The position numbers and the translations under genes are program-made. 64,000 bases of DNA, from assembly GCA_001305055.1 (NCBI GenBank), contig BBZX01000001.1:682001-746000 (forward strand), given 5' to 3'. Below, piece after piece: positions 8,717-19,447 of this stretch (position 1 is its first letter; the number at the start of each line of letters is the position of its first letter). This DNA comes from Clostridia bacterium UC5.1-1C12 (lineage in GTDB: Bacteria; Bacillota_I; Bacilli_A; Erysipelotrichales; Erysipelotrichaceae). The notes beneath the pieces are model-generated. The model was given only the letters and a program-made list of their open reading frames with translations, ran no database searches and was not told where the DNA came from.

Positions 8717-10622
8717 ATGAATACAGTAAGTGAAAAATCATAGCCAGACATCTGGTATCCGGAGAAATGAAAAAGGGTTCCCCAATTACGATTCACATCG
8801 ATCAGACACTGACTCAGGATGCTACCGGTACAATGGCTTATCTGCAGCTGGAAAGCATCGGCATTGATCGTGTTAAAACTGAGCTTTCAATCAGCTATGT
8901 TGATCATAATACATTACAGAGCGGTTTTGAAAATGCCGATGATCATCAGTATCTGCAAAGTGTCGCAAATCGGTACGGCATCATATTTTCAAGACCTGGC
9001 AACGGTATCTGCCATCAAGTGCATCTAGAACGTTTTGCCAGACCGGGCAAGACGCTGCTGGGTTCGGATTCTCATACACCGACAGCCGGCGGCATGGGTG
9101 CCTTGGCCATCGGTGCCGGCGGTCTGGATGTAGCGGCAGCAATGGCAGGCAGACCCTTTGCCTTAACTATGCCTGAAATTATCGGCATCCGGCTCAGCGG
9201 TAAGCTTCCGCGAGGAGTGGCTGCCAAAGATATCATCTTAAAAGTCCTGCAGCTATTAAGCGTTAAGGGCGGGGTCGGTAAAATCATTGAATACTTTGGT
9301 GACGGCGTGCTTTCCTTAAGCGTACCGCAGCGGGCTACCATTACGAACATGGGTGCTGAATTAGGCGCCACAACCTCCATCTTCCCTAGTGATGAGCGTA
9401 CCTTGGAATTTTTGAAGAAACAACAGCGTGAAAATGAATTTGAGGAAATCAAAGCCGATCAGGATGCCAGCTACGATCAGATCATCGAACTTAATCTTGA
9501 TGAATTAGAACCTATGATAGCCTTGCCGCACTCACCGGATAATGTGGTTACAGTCGCCTCGGTGGCAGGCCGCCCGATCCAGCAGGTCGCAATCGGTTCT
9601 TGTACTAATTCCTCTTATCTTGATTTATGCACCGTTGCCAATATCGTGCGGAATAAAACCATCGCGCCAAATGTCAGCTGTTCCCTCTCACCGGGTTCAA
9701 AGCAGGTATTAAGCATGCTGGCAGAAAACAATAAGCTAACCGATATTATTAAGAGCGGTATCCGTCTATTAGAAAGCACATGCGGACCGTGTATCGGTAT
9801 GGGACAATCACCCGCAAGCAATGCCTGGTCACTGAGAACGTTTAACCGCAATTTCTATGGCCGCAGCGGTACCTTGAGCGCCAGTGTCGCTTTGGTATCA
9901 TGTGAAACCGCCATTGCCAGCGCTATCACGGGCGTTATTACCGATCCGCGCACGATGGATTTTGAACCTGCCGAAGATTTACCTTATTACACAATCGATG
10001 ACCGTTCATTGATTCAGCCGCAATGTGATCCAAATGCGGAAATCATCCGCGGACCCAATATTAAAGCCCTGCCGAAAAATGAAGCCTTGCCTGATCAAAT
10101 CAGTAAAAAGTCATGATTAAAGTGGGTGACAACATTACCACTGACGACATTATGCCGGCCGGTGCTAAAGTGCTTCCTTACCGCAGCAACATTGAAAAAA
10201 TTTCTGAATTCTGCTTCATGAATCAAAAAGCGGCCTTCCATGATGACTGCATTAAAGAACATGGCGGCTTTATCATTGCCGGCAGCAACTATGGACAAGG
10301 CTCCAGCCGTGAGCATGCCGCATTAGCACCGATGTATCTTGGCATCAAGGCAGTGATTGCGAAAAGCTTCGCCCGCATTCATCAGGCCAATCTCTATAAC
10401 TTTGGTATTCTGCCATGTTTGTTTAAAAATGAAGCCGACTATGACATGATTGATGAAATGGATGAATTAGAATTTAAAAATCTGCATGCGATTCAAGGTG
10501 ACACAACATTAGAAGTCATGAACAAAACCAAAGGCCGCAGTTTTATGGTTGTTTTGTCATGTACCGCCCAACAGGCTGAATTTCTGATAAAAGGCGGCCT
10601 GCTGAATACATTAAAGGATTAA
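8717..10622 (+). CDS. acn: aconitate hydratase, two frameshifts
   Basis: Reconstructed length is about 635 residues, typical of the shorter single-chain bacterial/mitochondrial-like aconitase. Iron-sulfur ligands are seen in IGSCTNSS and TCGPCIGMG; the swivel domain has GSNYGQGSSREHAALAP. Start ATG 8717 follows GAGGAG; the frame breaks at the A run near 8737 (EKIIARHLVSGEM after repair) and at the A run near 10107, which now separates a 450-residue and a 169-residue piece. It isomerises citrate to isocitrate, linking citZ and icd across the shared promoter region. Confidence 0.88.
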
Positions 10623-10632
10623 AATGCTAATT

Positions 10633-10658
10633 AACTGCCGAAGATGCGGCAGTTTTTT
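10633..10658 (+). terminator. intrinsic terminator after aconitase
   Basis: Arms AACTGCCG (10633-10640) and CGGCAGTT (10647-10654) with a T tract, shortly after the aconitase stop. A second hairpin, ACAAAAGG/CCTTTTGT at 10666-10697, follows and may serve the convergent exporter genes. Confidence 0.85.
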
Positions 10659-10700
10659 ATAGTATACAAAAGGTCTGCCGGCTCCAACCCCTTTTGTCTT

Positions 10701-11478
10701 TTATGAACCACATGATTTATAATGTTTAACACCAAATTGCCAAATCAGTACCGCCGGAAGCAAAAACAGACAGGCTAATAACGGTACCCAGATCAAAAGT
10801 GTCTGATTGCTTTTTCCCATAAGATAAAGCAATGGATAATATTGAATCAGCGCATAAGGTATGATATAGGTGCAGAATTGAAGAATACGCTTGCCAAAAA
10901 CAGCAATGGGATATTTCCCAAATTCTACGGCTCCGTTAGTAAATACATTGAAGATTTCCAGCCCTTCAATCGTAAAAAAGCAAAAAGCCGCGGTAATGAT
11001 GAAGATACCAATAAACAAACAGATACCGCCAATCATCATAAAAATCAGCATCATGATCTTGCCGATACTCCATACCACATTCGCGCTGTTTAATCCTGCG
11101 GCCATCAAAATAACCGCCTGAAGCAGCCGGCCGATCCTGGTAAATTCAAAACGGCTGCCCATCACCTGAAGCATTGTATTTTGCGGTCTTAATAGAATGC
11201 GGTCAAATTTCCCGCTTTTTACCAACGAGGGAAAGTTATCAAAACCACGGCCCAGACACTCCGCAAGTGTATACTGTAAAAGAATACTTGCCGTACAGAG
11301 CATGATCATTTCCATGCTGTATCCCTTTATGCTTGTAAAACGCTGAAGCAAAAATACAGCTCCTAAAAAAGCACTGAAAGAAACTATAAAACTGACCCAG
11401 CGCCACTAATAAAAAGGAAAGCTTGTATTCCATCGCTGATTTTAATTCCATCAGAAAATATCGAAAAAACAGTTTCAT
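10701..11478 (-). CDS. ABC-2 type permease (COG3694-like), one frameshift
   Basis: About 258 residues with six hydrophobic segments. It is the last of three genes that match the uncharacterised COG4586-4587-3694 exporter arrangement. Start ATG 11478 follows GGGAGGT, one base after the stop of the preceding permease. The frame breaks near 11350 after FLLVALGQF; the restored frame continues into LQRFTSIKGYSME. The substrate is unknown. Confidence 0.75.
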
Positions 11479-11479
11479 A

Positions 11480-12282
11480 CTAACCTCCCTGCACAACAAC
11501 CCGCTTAAGCACCTGTTTAAGCAGCCATTTTCCTAAAGCAATCAATACAATCGCCCAAAAGAGCTGAAGCAAAATGACGTGGACAGCTTCCTTATAAGCT
11601 AATTCGCCGCCATAGATGCGCAATGGCAAATCCTGCATCGAAGCAAAGGGCAAAAGTTCAGCAATCCTGCGCAGCGGTTCAGGAAAAACATCAGCGGAAT
11701 AACCGCACCCGATAAGAAATCTGCCAGTGAAGATATCACTAACGTAATGCCATTGGGTGCCAATAGATAAAAGGTAATGGCATAAATCAGCATACAGCAG
11801 GCACTGATAATGAGTAAAGCCGCTGCCATTGAAACGATAAACAAGCAAAAAAGCTGCAAATCAGCAGGCAGGCTCATACGGAATCGTCCTGGTATAAGCA
11901 TGGCAGCTAATAAGATTGGAATAGAGCGCAGACTGCATTTAGAAAGCCGTGAAGCACTGCATTTAGAAAACCACATTTCATATAGTTTAATTGGCCGGCA
12001 TAGTTCATAAGCGACGCTGCCATCACGGATGGATTCTAAAATATCACTGTCTAATACCCATAAAGCAAAAAAGGAAAGAAATGCCTGTTTGAGCCAAATA
12101 TAATCAACCAATGCCTGAAAATCCATCGGAAAGATCCCGATTCCTTCATCATAGAAAACACTATATACAATTAATTCAAGCATACCCCAAATAAACTGCG
12201 TACCGACGGCAGCCCAAGCAGCTGTTTTATATTGCAGAAAATTAATAAAACGGATTCTGAAGAAAGCAATATATTGTTTCAT
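11480..12282 (-). CDS. ABC-2 type permease (COG4587-like), one frameshift
   Basis: About 267 residues, six predicted membrane spans. Start ATG 12282 follows GAGGTGAGCG, just after the ATPase stop. The frame breaks near 11690 after GAVIPLMFF and resumes at PEPLRRIAELLPF. Pairs with the adjacent permease to form the membrane channel. A short direct repeat (ACTGCATTTAGAAA twice near 11930-11965) encodes SKCSASRLSKCSL and is in frame. Confidence 0.75.
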
Positions 12283-12291
12283 CGCTCACCT

Positions 12292-13277
12292 CTAAAGAAT
12301 CTCAAACTGCCGATAAAGCAAGGCGACAATTTCATCGATGCTTTTCTCGGCAATTGAAAACTCTTTTATATCCATGACTGCCGTAAGCTTTTTCATTACT
12401 GCAGCGCTGCTTGTAAGCCGGGTATCAATTTCTAATACGGCTGACATCAGCGGCAGCATGTCCTTTGTTTCGATTAAACGGCAATGCTCGGGTACTGTCA
12501 GCTCTCCCTGATAGAGAATAGAAATTTGTTTCTCAGATGCATACCGCTTCTTTAATTCATCAAGTGTGCCATCATACAGCAGTCTCCCCTTACCAATTAA
12601 AAGTACCCGCTGACAAAGCGCTTCAATATCCTGCATATCATGCGTTGTTAAAATGATCGTTGTTTCATTTTGCTGATTCAGTTTTAAGATAAACTCCCTC
12701 ACAGCCAGCTTAGAGACCGCGTCAAGACCGATCGTCGGCTCATCAAGAAACAAAATAGACGGTGCATGCAGTAAAGAGGCTGCCAGTTCACAGCGCATTC
12801 GCTGTCCCAATGAAAGCTGACGGGCAGGTATGTGAAGCAGATCCTTAAGCTTTAACTGCTCGCTTAACTCGTCAAGACGCTGTTTATAATCTTGCTCATC
12901 AATTGAATAGATGTCTTTCAATAAATTGAAAGAGTCAATAATCGCAACATCCCACCACAGCTGACTTCGCTGACCAAATACAACACCGATATCCTTGACA
13001 TAATCCACTCGATCAAGCCATGGCACCTTGCCATTAATTGATACCGACCCCTCATCCGGTGTCAGAATACCGCTCATAATCTTGATGGTTGTAGATTTAC
13101 CGGCGCCGTTAGGCCGATATACGCTATGCTCTCACCCTTCTTAATGTTGAATGATATATCATCCAGCGCCTTGACAGTCATAGTTTCATGATGAAACAAC
13201 GACTTAAAAGAAGCCATCATGCCTGATTGCTTCTTTACTACTTTAAATGATTTACTTAGATGCTCCACCTGTATCAT
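12292..13277 (-). CDS. ABC transporter ATP-binding protein (COG4586-like), one frameshift
   Basis: About 328 residues. After restoring one C near 13112 the Walker A reads GPNGAGKST; the signature is LSLGQRMR, Walker B is ILFLDEPTIGLD and the switch His is in TTHD. The long C-terminal extension is typical of this subfamily. I chose ATG 13277, seven bases after AAGGAGG, over upstream in-frame starts. It energises the two permeases that follow at 10 bases and 1 base. Confidence 0.82.
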
Positions 13278-13423
13278 GATACTTACCTCCTTCAGTACAG
13301 TTAGACCATCAGCGGACATGTCAGATAAATCTGTGTGCAATGATTATAGCACAGCCATGTCATAATAGAGTTCGCATTCATATTGCCGGACATGAATGAT
13401 AATAAGTTGCTTATTATGGAATC

Positions 13424-13452
13424 ACTATACTGCTAAACATGTCCAATGTCAA
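13424..13452 (-). promoter_or_regulatory. SigA promoter of the three-gene ABC exporter
   Basis: On the minus strand TTGACA (13452-13447) and TATAGT (13429-13424) are exactly 17 bases apart. The leader is about 140 bases. The hexamer ACATGT or its shifted form CATGTC recurs at 13314-13323, 13356-13362, 13388-13394 and 13437-13444, possibly marking a regulator site. Confidence 0.65.
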
Positions 13453-13554
13453 TGATAATCAAAATTTAAAAAGAGTTAGAGTAATTATATTTTAATGCTT
13501 ATTTATAAGTGCAATTAATGGTAGAAAGGAAAATATCGCCTCTTTGCAATGTGT

Positions 13555-13906
13555 ATATATAATTATAAGACAAGCTGAGGAATTTATAAGCCTATGACGC
13601 CTAAAGCAATGGTTCGATAGGTGGTATTATGCCGCCGTCTGCCTCAGATATTTTAAAATATAAAACCAGTGAGAATACCTATACCGCATTGATCAGCATC
13701 GATATAGATGCGTGGCCAAAACTTACAGCACAAAATCTATCAGAAAAAATATAACTCTTCCCGCATGGCTGAATCAATTGGCAGAAACGGAGAATATAAA
13801 CTTTTCATCACTTTTGCAGGAAGCACTGATTCAAAAAAGGGACTGGCAAAACGTCATCAATAATAAAACAGCAGAGTTTAAAATACCTTCTGCTGTTTAT
13901 TTGTAA
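13555..13906 (+). pseudogene. HicB-like antitoxin remnant without a HicA partner
   Basis: The C-terminal half is clear: MPPSASDI, then YTALISIDIDAW, then KNITLPAWLNQLAETENINF and SSLLQEAL, matching the HicB_like partial-RNaseH plus ribbon-helix-helix ending. Two or more frame breaks (near 13715 and 13600) and a much shortened N-terminus (AEEFISLAYDAL-like) are present. No HicA toxin gene lies within reach upstream or downstream. Either a decayed antitoxin or a shortened orphan repressor. The surrounding 370 bases hold nothing else coding. Confidence 0.55.
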
Positions 13907-13937
13907 GCATCAATCTGCAAATGCTTTATCCCTTTAT

Positions 13938-14993
13938 TTAATCAATCACTTCAATATCATACGGATAGTGATTCAGCACTTCACAGCCATCCTCAGTTAC
14001 CAGCACCAAATCCTCAATGCGCACACCGCCCACACCAGGCAAATATATTCCCGGTTCAATTGAGAAACACATACCCGCTTTGACGATTCGCTCATTGCTG
14101 CCGCTCACATCATAAGGTTCATGCACACTCATGCCAATCCCGTGACCAAGGCGATGGATAAAATATTCACCATAACCGCCATCGCGAATTACACGGCGAG
14201 CTGCTTCATCAATGTCACAGAATCTGACACCCGGTTTCACTGCTTGCTTCGCAGCCATGTTTGCCTTTAATACCAGGTCATAAACTTCCTTCATCGTATT
14301 TTCTTTAATGAAGAAGGTTCTTGTCATATCTGAACAGTATCCCTGATACTTACAGCCCATATCAATGACGATGCTATCTCCTGCCTGCAATACCTTATTC
14401 CCCGGCATACAATGCGGATCAGCACAATTTTCTTTAAATGCGACAATCGTCTCAAAACTCTCATCACCACCGCTGATAGCGACAAACAAATCATGAATTT
14501 GAGCGGCAACCTCTGCCTCACTCACACCTGCCTTCAATAGTTTTCTGACTTCATGCATCACCTGATCATTCAGCTGTGAAGCCTTACGCATCTTTTCCTG
14601 TTCATCAGCATTTTTTATTGCCCGAAGATCTGAGATTATATCTGTTTCATCACTGATTTCAAGCTCTGGGTACAGCTTCATCAAACGAATTAGAAACGCA
14701 CTCGGCCACTCACCATCAACACCGACATGACCCGGATCAAGCAAATCAGCAACTACCTTAACACCGTCATCACAGTCATTATAATTTACCAGTTCAACAC
14801 CATTGATAGGATCGATCGGGAACAGCTCATTCAGTACTAAAACTGCTCGATCAGGCTTAACAACCAATACCAGCAGCCGTTCACCGCATTCAAAGCGGCG
14901 GTTTATTAAATAATCAATTTGTTTGGGTGAAGCAACAATCAGTTGATTTAAACCTTGTTGACGCATTGCTTCCTGAAGCTTACTTAAGTTCAT
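13938..14993 (-). CDS. M24 family Xaa-Pro peptidase
   Basis: An intact 351-residue cytosolic metallopeptidase. An N-terminal creatinase-like domain (1-125) precedes the pita-bread domain whose five metal ligands are visible: the two Asp of IDMGCKYQGYCSDMTR, His of HRLGHGIGM, Glu of SIEPGIY and Glu of VRIEDL. It removes an N-terminal residue preceding proline or splits Xaa-Pro dipeptides; the sequence does not tell which. Its start overlaps the mutY stop by four bases, so the two are translationally coupled. Confidence 0.88.
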   Translation of the reverse strand: MNLSKLQEAMRQQGLNQLIVASPKQIDYLINRRFECGERLLVLVVKPDRAVLVLNELFPIDPINGVELVNYNDCDDGVKVVADLLDPGHVGVDGEWPSAFLIRLMKLYPELEISDETDIISDLRAIKNADEQEKMRKASQLNDQVMHEVRKLLKAGVSEAEVAAQIHDLFVAISGGDESFETIVAFKENCADPHCMPGNKVLQAGDSIVIDMGCKYQGYCSDMTRTFFIKENTMKEVYDLVLKANMAAKQAVKPGVRFCDIDEAARRVIRDGGYGEYFIHRLGHGIGMSVHEPYDVSGSNERIVKAGMCFSIEPGIYLPGVGGVRIEDLVLVTEDGCEVLNHYPYDIEVID

Positions 14994-15981
14994 AGATATT
15001 TCCTCCTGTATTGATCAATGATTTTACGATGTGCGGTCACAATTGAAAGATTGTCTAATTGGTCCAAACTGACATATTCCCAGCCGGGCTTTAATTCAAT
15101 TTGTGAGGCATCCGCAAGATATACATCCATATGCCAAACCCGATGTGAAAAGACATGTTTTTTCTTCATCAGATGTTTGAGATGCTCCGTTTTTAACTCC
15201 GTAAACTGCGGCAGCCGCATAAAGCCTTCCATCAAACCATCCTGCCAATCACGGCACAGCAGCAGCTGATTTTCTTTAGGTACGATTAAAGTGATCAAAT
15301 CAATCTCCGAAGGTGCTTTTTTGGCTTTTTTAACTGGAAATTCAGCCTGTCTGCCAGTTTCAAACGCTTGGCATTTCGCTTTTAGCGGACATTGCTCACA
15401 CTTCCATGCCAGCGGCGTACAGATTAATGCGCCAAGCTCCATCAAGCCCTGTGTAAGTCTGAAGGATCACTGTCAGCCATTAGATCATACACAAGCTCAT
15501 AAACCTTTTTATGTGTTTTCTGCGAACTGATATCATCCGCCATCAGCAGCAATCTTGAGATTACTCTCAATACATTGCCATCGACAGCCGGCGCCTGCAT
15601 TTTAAAAGCAATTGAAGCGATCGCACCCGCTGTGTAATTGCCAATTCCCGGTATAGCTCGAAGCTGCTCAAGATTTGCAGGCAGCTGACCTTGATAATCA
15701 CGCACGACCATTTTTGCGCCTTCATGCAGTTTGCGGGCACGATTGTAATAACCAAGCCCTTCCCAGCTTTTTAATACCTTTTCAATTGGTGATGACGCTA
15801 ATGCCTCAATCGTGGGATAGTCTTTCATCCAACGCTCATAATAGGCCAGCATCGTATCAATCCGCGTCTGCTGGGCCATAATTTCACTTACCCAAATCGC
15901 ATATGGATCACCGCTTTCCCTGAAAATCAGCTTACGGTGATGCTGCCGATACCAGCCTGTCAATTCATCTTTAATTTCCAT
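14990..15981 (-). CDS. mutY: A/G-specific adenine glycosylase MutY, one frameshift
   Basis: About 330 residues. The HhH motif is in AIPGIGNYTAGAI, the catalytic Asp in PAVDGNVLR, and the 4Fe-4S cluster ligands follow C-x6-C-x2-C-x5-C (CTPLAWKC, EQC, PLKAKC). The C-terminal third is the MutT-like domain that recognises 8-oxoguanine. The frame breaks near 15450; one restored T gives SDFTQGLMELGA, the family sequence. It removes A opposite 8-oxo-G. Confidence 0.9.
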
Positions 15982-16002
15982 AACTTCTCCATTCTTAAAA
16001 GA

Positions 16003-16023
16003 AAAGCAGATTTACTCTGCTTT
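16003..16023 (-). terminator. terminator at the end of malic enzyme
   Basis: Arms AAAGCAGA and TCTGCTTT; on the minus strand followed by TCTTTT. The malic enzyme stop codon (16012-16014) lies in the loop. Confidence 0.65.
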
Positions 16024-17194
16024 TTGGGCAACGCCGCCTGCCAGTGCAACCTCCGCTACCTTAGCTGCTACCATATCTGCAACTCTAGGATCAAAAGCAG
16101 AAGGTATAACATAGTTTTCGTTTAATTCTTCATTGCTGATCAAAGAGGCAATACCTCTGGCTGCCGCCATCTTCATTTCCTCCGTAATCTTAGTTGCCCG
16201 CACCGATAAAGCGCCTTAAATAAACCGGGGAAAGCTAACACATTATTTACCTGATTAGGGAAATCACTGCGGCCTGTACCAACAACGCGGGCACCGCCGG
16301 CCAATGCCTCTTCAACTGTGATTTCAGGTTCAGGATTCGCCATCGCAAAAATGATCGGATCACGCTTCATGCCGGCAACCATTTCTTTATTCAGCAATTT
16401 CGGAGCGCTGACACCTACAAAAACATCCGCTTCCTTTAAAGCTTCCGCCATCGTCAGCCGTTTATTCCCTGAATTTGTGATTTCACACAGCTCCTGGGTT
16501 AAGAAATCATAGTTCTCTTTATCCGCTTTCAATACAATACCGTTAATATTAAAGCCGTAGATTTCCTTCACTCCGAAATCCTTCAGCATATGAATGATCG
16601 AAGAACCTGCCGCCCCCGTGCCGCTCACGACAACTGTAATATCTTCAGCCTTTTTATTCACGACCTTTAAAGCATTGATCAAAGCGGCAGTTACACAAAT
16701 CGCCGTTCCATGCTGATCATCATGAAAAACCGGAATGTTTAACTCCTTTTTCAAAGTTCTCTCAATTTCAACACAGCGAGGGGCTGAAATATCCTCAAGA
16801 TTAAAACCGCCAAATGCCGGTGCCAATGCCTTACAGATAGCAATGATCTCTTTAGGATCTTTTGTATCGAGACAGATTGGTACCGCGTTGACATCCGCAA
16901 ACCGCTTAAATAGTACACATTTGCCTTCCATTACCGGTAAGCCGCTTCCGGTCCGATATCACCCAAGCCCAATACCGCCGTACCGTCCGTAATAACCGCT
17001 ACCGTTTTACCCTTGCCGGTATATTTATAAACATTCTTTAGATCCTGATGAATCTCACGGCATGGCTGGGCAACACCCGGCGTATAGGCCAAAGTCAGAT
17101 CTTCCGCATTATTGACTTCACAGACAACCTTAGTCTCAATCTTTCCCTGCCACTGCGCATGTTTCTTTAATGCTTCTTCATATACATTACTCAT
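16012..17194 (-). CDS. malic enzyme (malate dehydrogenase, oxaloacetate-decarboxylating), two frameshifts
   Basis: About 394 residues, the short bacterial form. Visible motifs: YTPGVAQPCREI with the catalytic Tyr, FHDDQHGTA, metal-binding NLEDISAPRC, and the Rossmann loop VVSGTGAAGSSI. It converts malate to pyruvate and CO2 with reduction of NAD(P). The frame breaks near 16930 (GPEAA to LPVMEGK) and near 16210 (LFKAL to GARATKITEEMK). It overlaps the preceding membrane protein gene by four bases. Confidence 0.88.
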
Positions 17195-18268
17195 AATAGG
17201 TTCTCCTTCTTATCAAAATTTAACCATTTATCCATAACCAACGCCTCAGCCTCACAAAGTGTCAGCGCACTTTGATCACAACTGACATTAAAGCTGTTTG
17301 CCGGCGTATACTTAACCATTTTTTTATGCAGCTTATTTTCATCCAGAACGAAAACAATGAACTGAACGAAGGAAGATATACCTAAAAGTACCGCATAAAT
17401 CAATAAAACGCTCCTGAAATATTGTCAGCGAAAACAGCGCTGAATCATTCAGAATCAGCATCCCGATCAGCATTGCCGCAAAATATGTCGGATATAGCAG
17501 CACTAACAAAAGCAAAGAAAAGCCATAAAACTTCTTTTCATTATTGGCATAACTGATTAAAGGAATCAACGCAAGACAATATGTATAAGGCACAAGTATC
17601 GCAATGATCAATGTAAAATACGACGCTTTGCCAGCCACAAAGCCCCACGTATACAACACTGCCGCAAGCAGCCATATGCCAAGCAGCACGCCCCATTTAA
17701 GAGCCGGCAGCTGCTCACGCTTCTTTTGTATCTTAGCAGCCTTTTTCAGCTCTAAAGAACGCAGTTCATTTTCCTTCGCATTTATTTCAGCTGTTTGCTG
17801 CTGCTTAAGCATAGCAATCTTCGCAAGCTGTTCATCATAAAGGGCTTTATTTTTCATCAGATAACGATTTAAAATGAAACTCAGCCATGCCGCTTCCGGT
17901 TGATTTTTAGTCTGCTTCAATACGGCCTGCATCATCTTTTGATAAGGCTCTTCAAAAGGCGCAAAACTAATCTCAAATCCATCGCTGACACATAACATCC
18001 GCCCGAAATAAGCATAAATAAACGCTTTATCCCGCATATCGACAGAACTGAAAAGCGGCTCTGCCTTCTTCAGATTGCCATCAAAGTAATAAGCATATCC
18101 CTCGCGCAGCGGATGCTTTTCATCCAGTGCCAGCCGCGTGAAAAATTCATCATCAAACAATCTGCTTACAATATCATTGGCAGTTAACTCATAATGACAA
18201 TGAGTACAGCCTCCCGCTTCATCAAGCTGAATCAGCGCATTGCATTTTGGGCATTGAATCTCTTTCAT
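17191..18268 (-). CDS. membrane protein with N-terminal zinc ribbon, one frameshift
   Basis: About 358 residues. The N-terminus has CPKC and CTHC, a zinc ribbon. Residues about 60-140 look TPR-like (EGYAYYFDGNLKKAEPLF); a charged coiled coil (160-200) precedes four to five membrane spans. One T restored near 17400 joins RFLLIYAVLLGI. The start at 18268 (MKEIQCPKC) follows GAGG; upstream in-frame ATGs lie in non-coding-like AT-rich sequence. The stop overlaps the malic enzyme start by four bases. The function is unknown. Confidence 0.65.
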
Positions 18269-18369
18269 AAAACGCCTCATTTCCAATTTCTTCGAGGTTA
18301 TTATAACATAGTTAAAAGCTTTTATCCTCTTATAATTTATGATAAAATACAAATATCTGAGGTGAACAA

Positions 18370-19035
18370 ATGAAAACAAAAATTGCTGTGGCAGTACGCT
18401 GCATGAAAGACAAAGATTATACCTATCATTATGCGAATACTGATTATTTATACATGTTGGAGAAGATTAATGCCCTGGGCGTTCCCATCTTTCCGTTAAT
18501 GGAGGCCAATCAAGCCGCTTTAACATGCGACGGCTTATTGCTGCCTGGCGGCGCTGATTTAAACCCCGCGCTCTATCATCAGCTGCCCGATCCCTCGGTG
18601 ACGGATTATTTTGATGAAATTGACGCACTTGACTTAAACCTTATTCAAGCGTTTATGCAGCAGCACAAACCAATATTAGGAATCTGCCGGGGCCTGCAAG
18701 TATTAAATGTAGCTTTTGGCGGTACGCTGATTCAAGACATCCCCAACCACAGCCAACATGCTGACCGTCATGTTTTAACTCATGAAGTTACGATCGTTAA
18801 GGACAGTCAGCTAGCCTCAATCTTTGGTGAAAGCACAAAAGTCAATTCTCTGCATCATCAAGTGATCGATCAATTGGGTGATGGCTTAAAAGCCGCCGCT
18901 TTCAGCAGCGAGGGCTACATTGAAGCTATTGAAGCCGATAACATTCTGGCCGTTCAATGGCATCCTGAAGCATTGACGCATGAGCCTGATCAGCTGAATC
19001 TGTTTAAGAGTTTTATTAAGCAATGCCAAAAATAA
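18370..19035 (+). CDS. class I glutamine amidotransferase, peptidase C26 (PuuD-like)
   Basis: An intact 221-residue hydrolase. The nucleophile is Cys in GICRGLQVL; the rest of the triad is His-Glu in VQWHPEAL. This family splits gamma-glutamyl amide bonds, for example gamma-glutamyl-GABA. Transcribed alone and divergent from the malic enzyme operon, from an AT-rich region with TATAATTTATGATAAAAT. The true substrate is uncertain. Confidence 0.85.
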   Translation: MKTKIAVAVRCMKDKDYTYHYANTDYLYMLEKINALGVPIFPLMEANQAALTCDGLLLPGGADLNPALYHQLPDPSVTDYFDEIDALDLNLIQAFMQQHKPILGICRGLQVLNVAFGGTLIQDIPNHSQHADRHVLTHEVTIVKDSQLASIFGESTKVNSLHHQVIDQLGDGLKAAAFSSEGYIEAIEADNILAVQWHPEALTHEPDQLNLFKSFIKQCQK

Positions 19036-19049
19036 TATCTGAATATAAA

Positions 19050-19079
19050 AATGCGCACATCTTGATCTGCGCATTTTTT
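19050..19079. terminator. intrinsic terminator after the amidotransferase
   Basis: Arms AATGCGCA (19050-19057) and TGCGCATT (19068-19075) with a T run. The convergent gene ends at 19088, so it may serve both strands. Confidence 0.8.
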
Positions 19080-19087
19080 CTTTTCCC

Positions 19088-19375
19088 TTAAATTGTATGC
19101 TTAACGCGATCGTGTTCCTCCGCCGCTTTGGCATCATTAAACCGATCCAACGTACCTACCAAATAACCAGTAATGCGGCGAATCTTTTCAAAAGGCACTG
19201 GCGCAATCTTATATTCGACTCCGACATCCTCACCGTCAAATTCAAGATTCATCGATTCAATGACATGGCCGGGATTCTTCTTTCTTGCCCATTCGATGTA
19301 ATTGCGGCAATCCTGATCACTCATTTCCTCATTGGCGCTAATCTGCACACCATTAATTAATTTATTAAATACCAT
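19088..19375 (-). CDS. stand-alone short protein resembling the glycyl-radical end of anaerobic ribonucleotide reductase
   Basis: A 95-residue protein starting at ATG 19375 (AAGGAG upstream). Its C-terminal third reads RITGYLVGTLDRFNDAK and then DRVKH, like the NrdD C-terminus around the radical glycine (RvtGYlg, fN..K..E...R..H). The catalytic body of NrdD and its CxxC zinc pairs are missing. Database relatives carry the name anaerobic ribonucleoside-triphosphate reductase although far too short. It could be a spare glycyl-radical subunit, as YfiD is for pyruvate formate-lyase, or simply share the motif. Right after rmuC, same direction. Confidence 0.6.
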   Translation of the reverse strand: MVFNKLINGVQISANEEMSDQDCRNYIEWARKKNPGHVIESMNLEFDGEDVGVEYKIAPVPFEKIRRITGYLVGTLDRFNDAKAAEEHDRVKHTI

Positions 19376-19447
19376 ATCGCATTTCTCCTTTTTCCTTATC
19401 TTAAGTATAAGCCATCTAAACACCGCCTGCATTCACAATGCCCATTT

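Noticed and set aside
8717..10622. Aconitase encoded as two subunits, as in LeuC/LeuD
   Set aside because: The break falls in an A run and one base joins both parts into a normal single-chain aconitase.
11930..11965. Direct repeat ACTGCATTTAGAAA as a recombination scar
   Set aside because: The two copies are in frame, short and encode a plausible loop of the permease, so no special meaning is needed.
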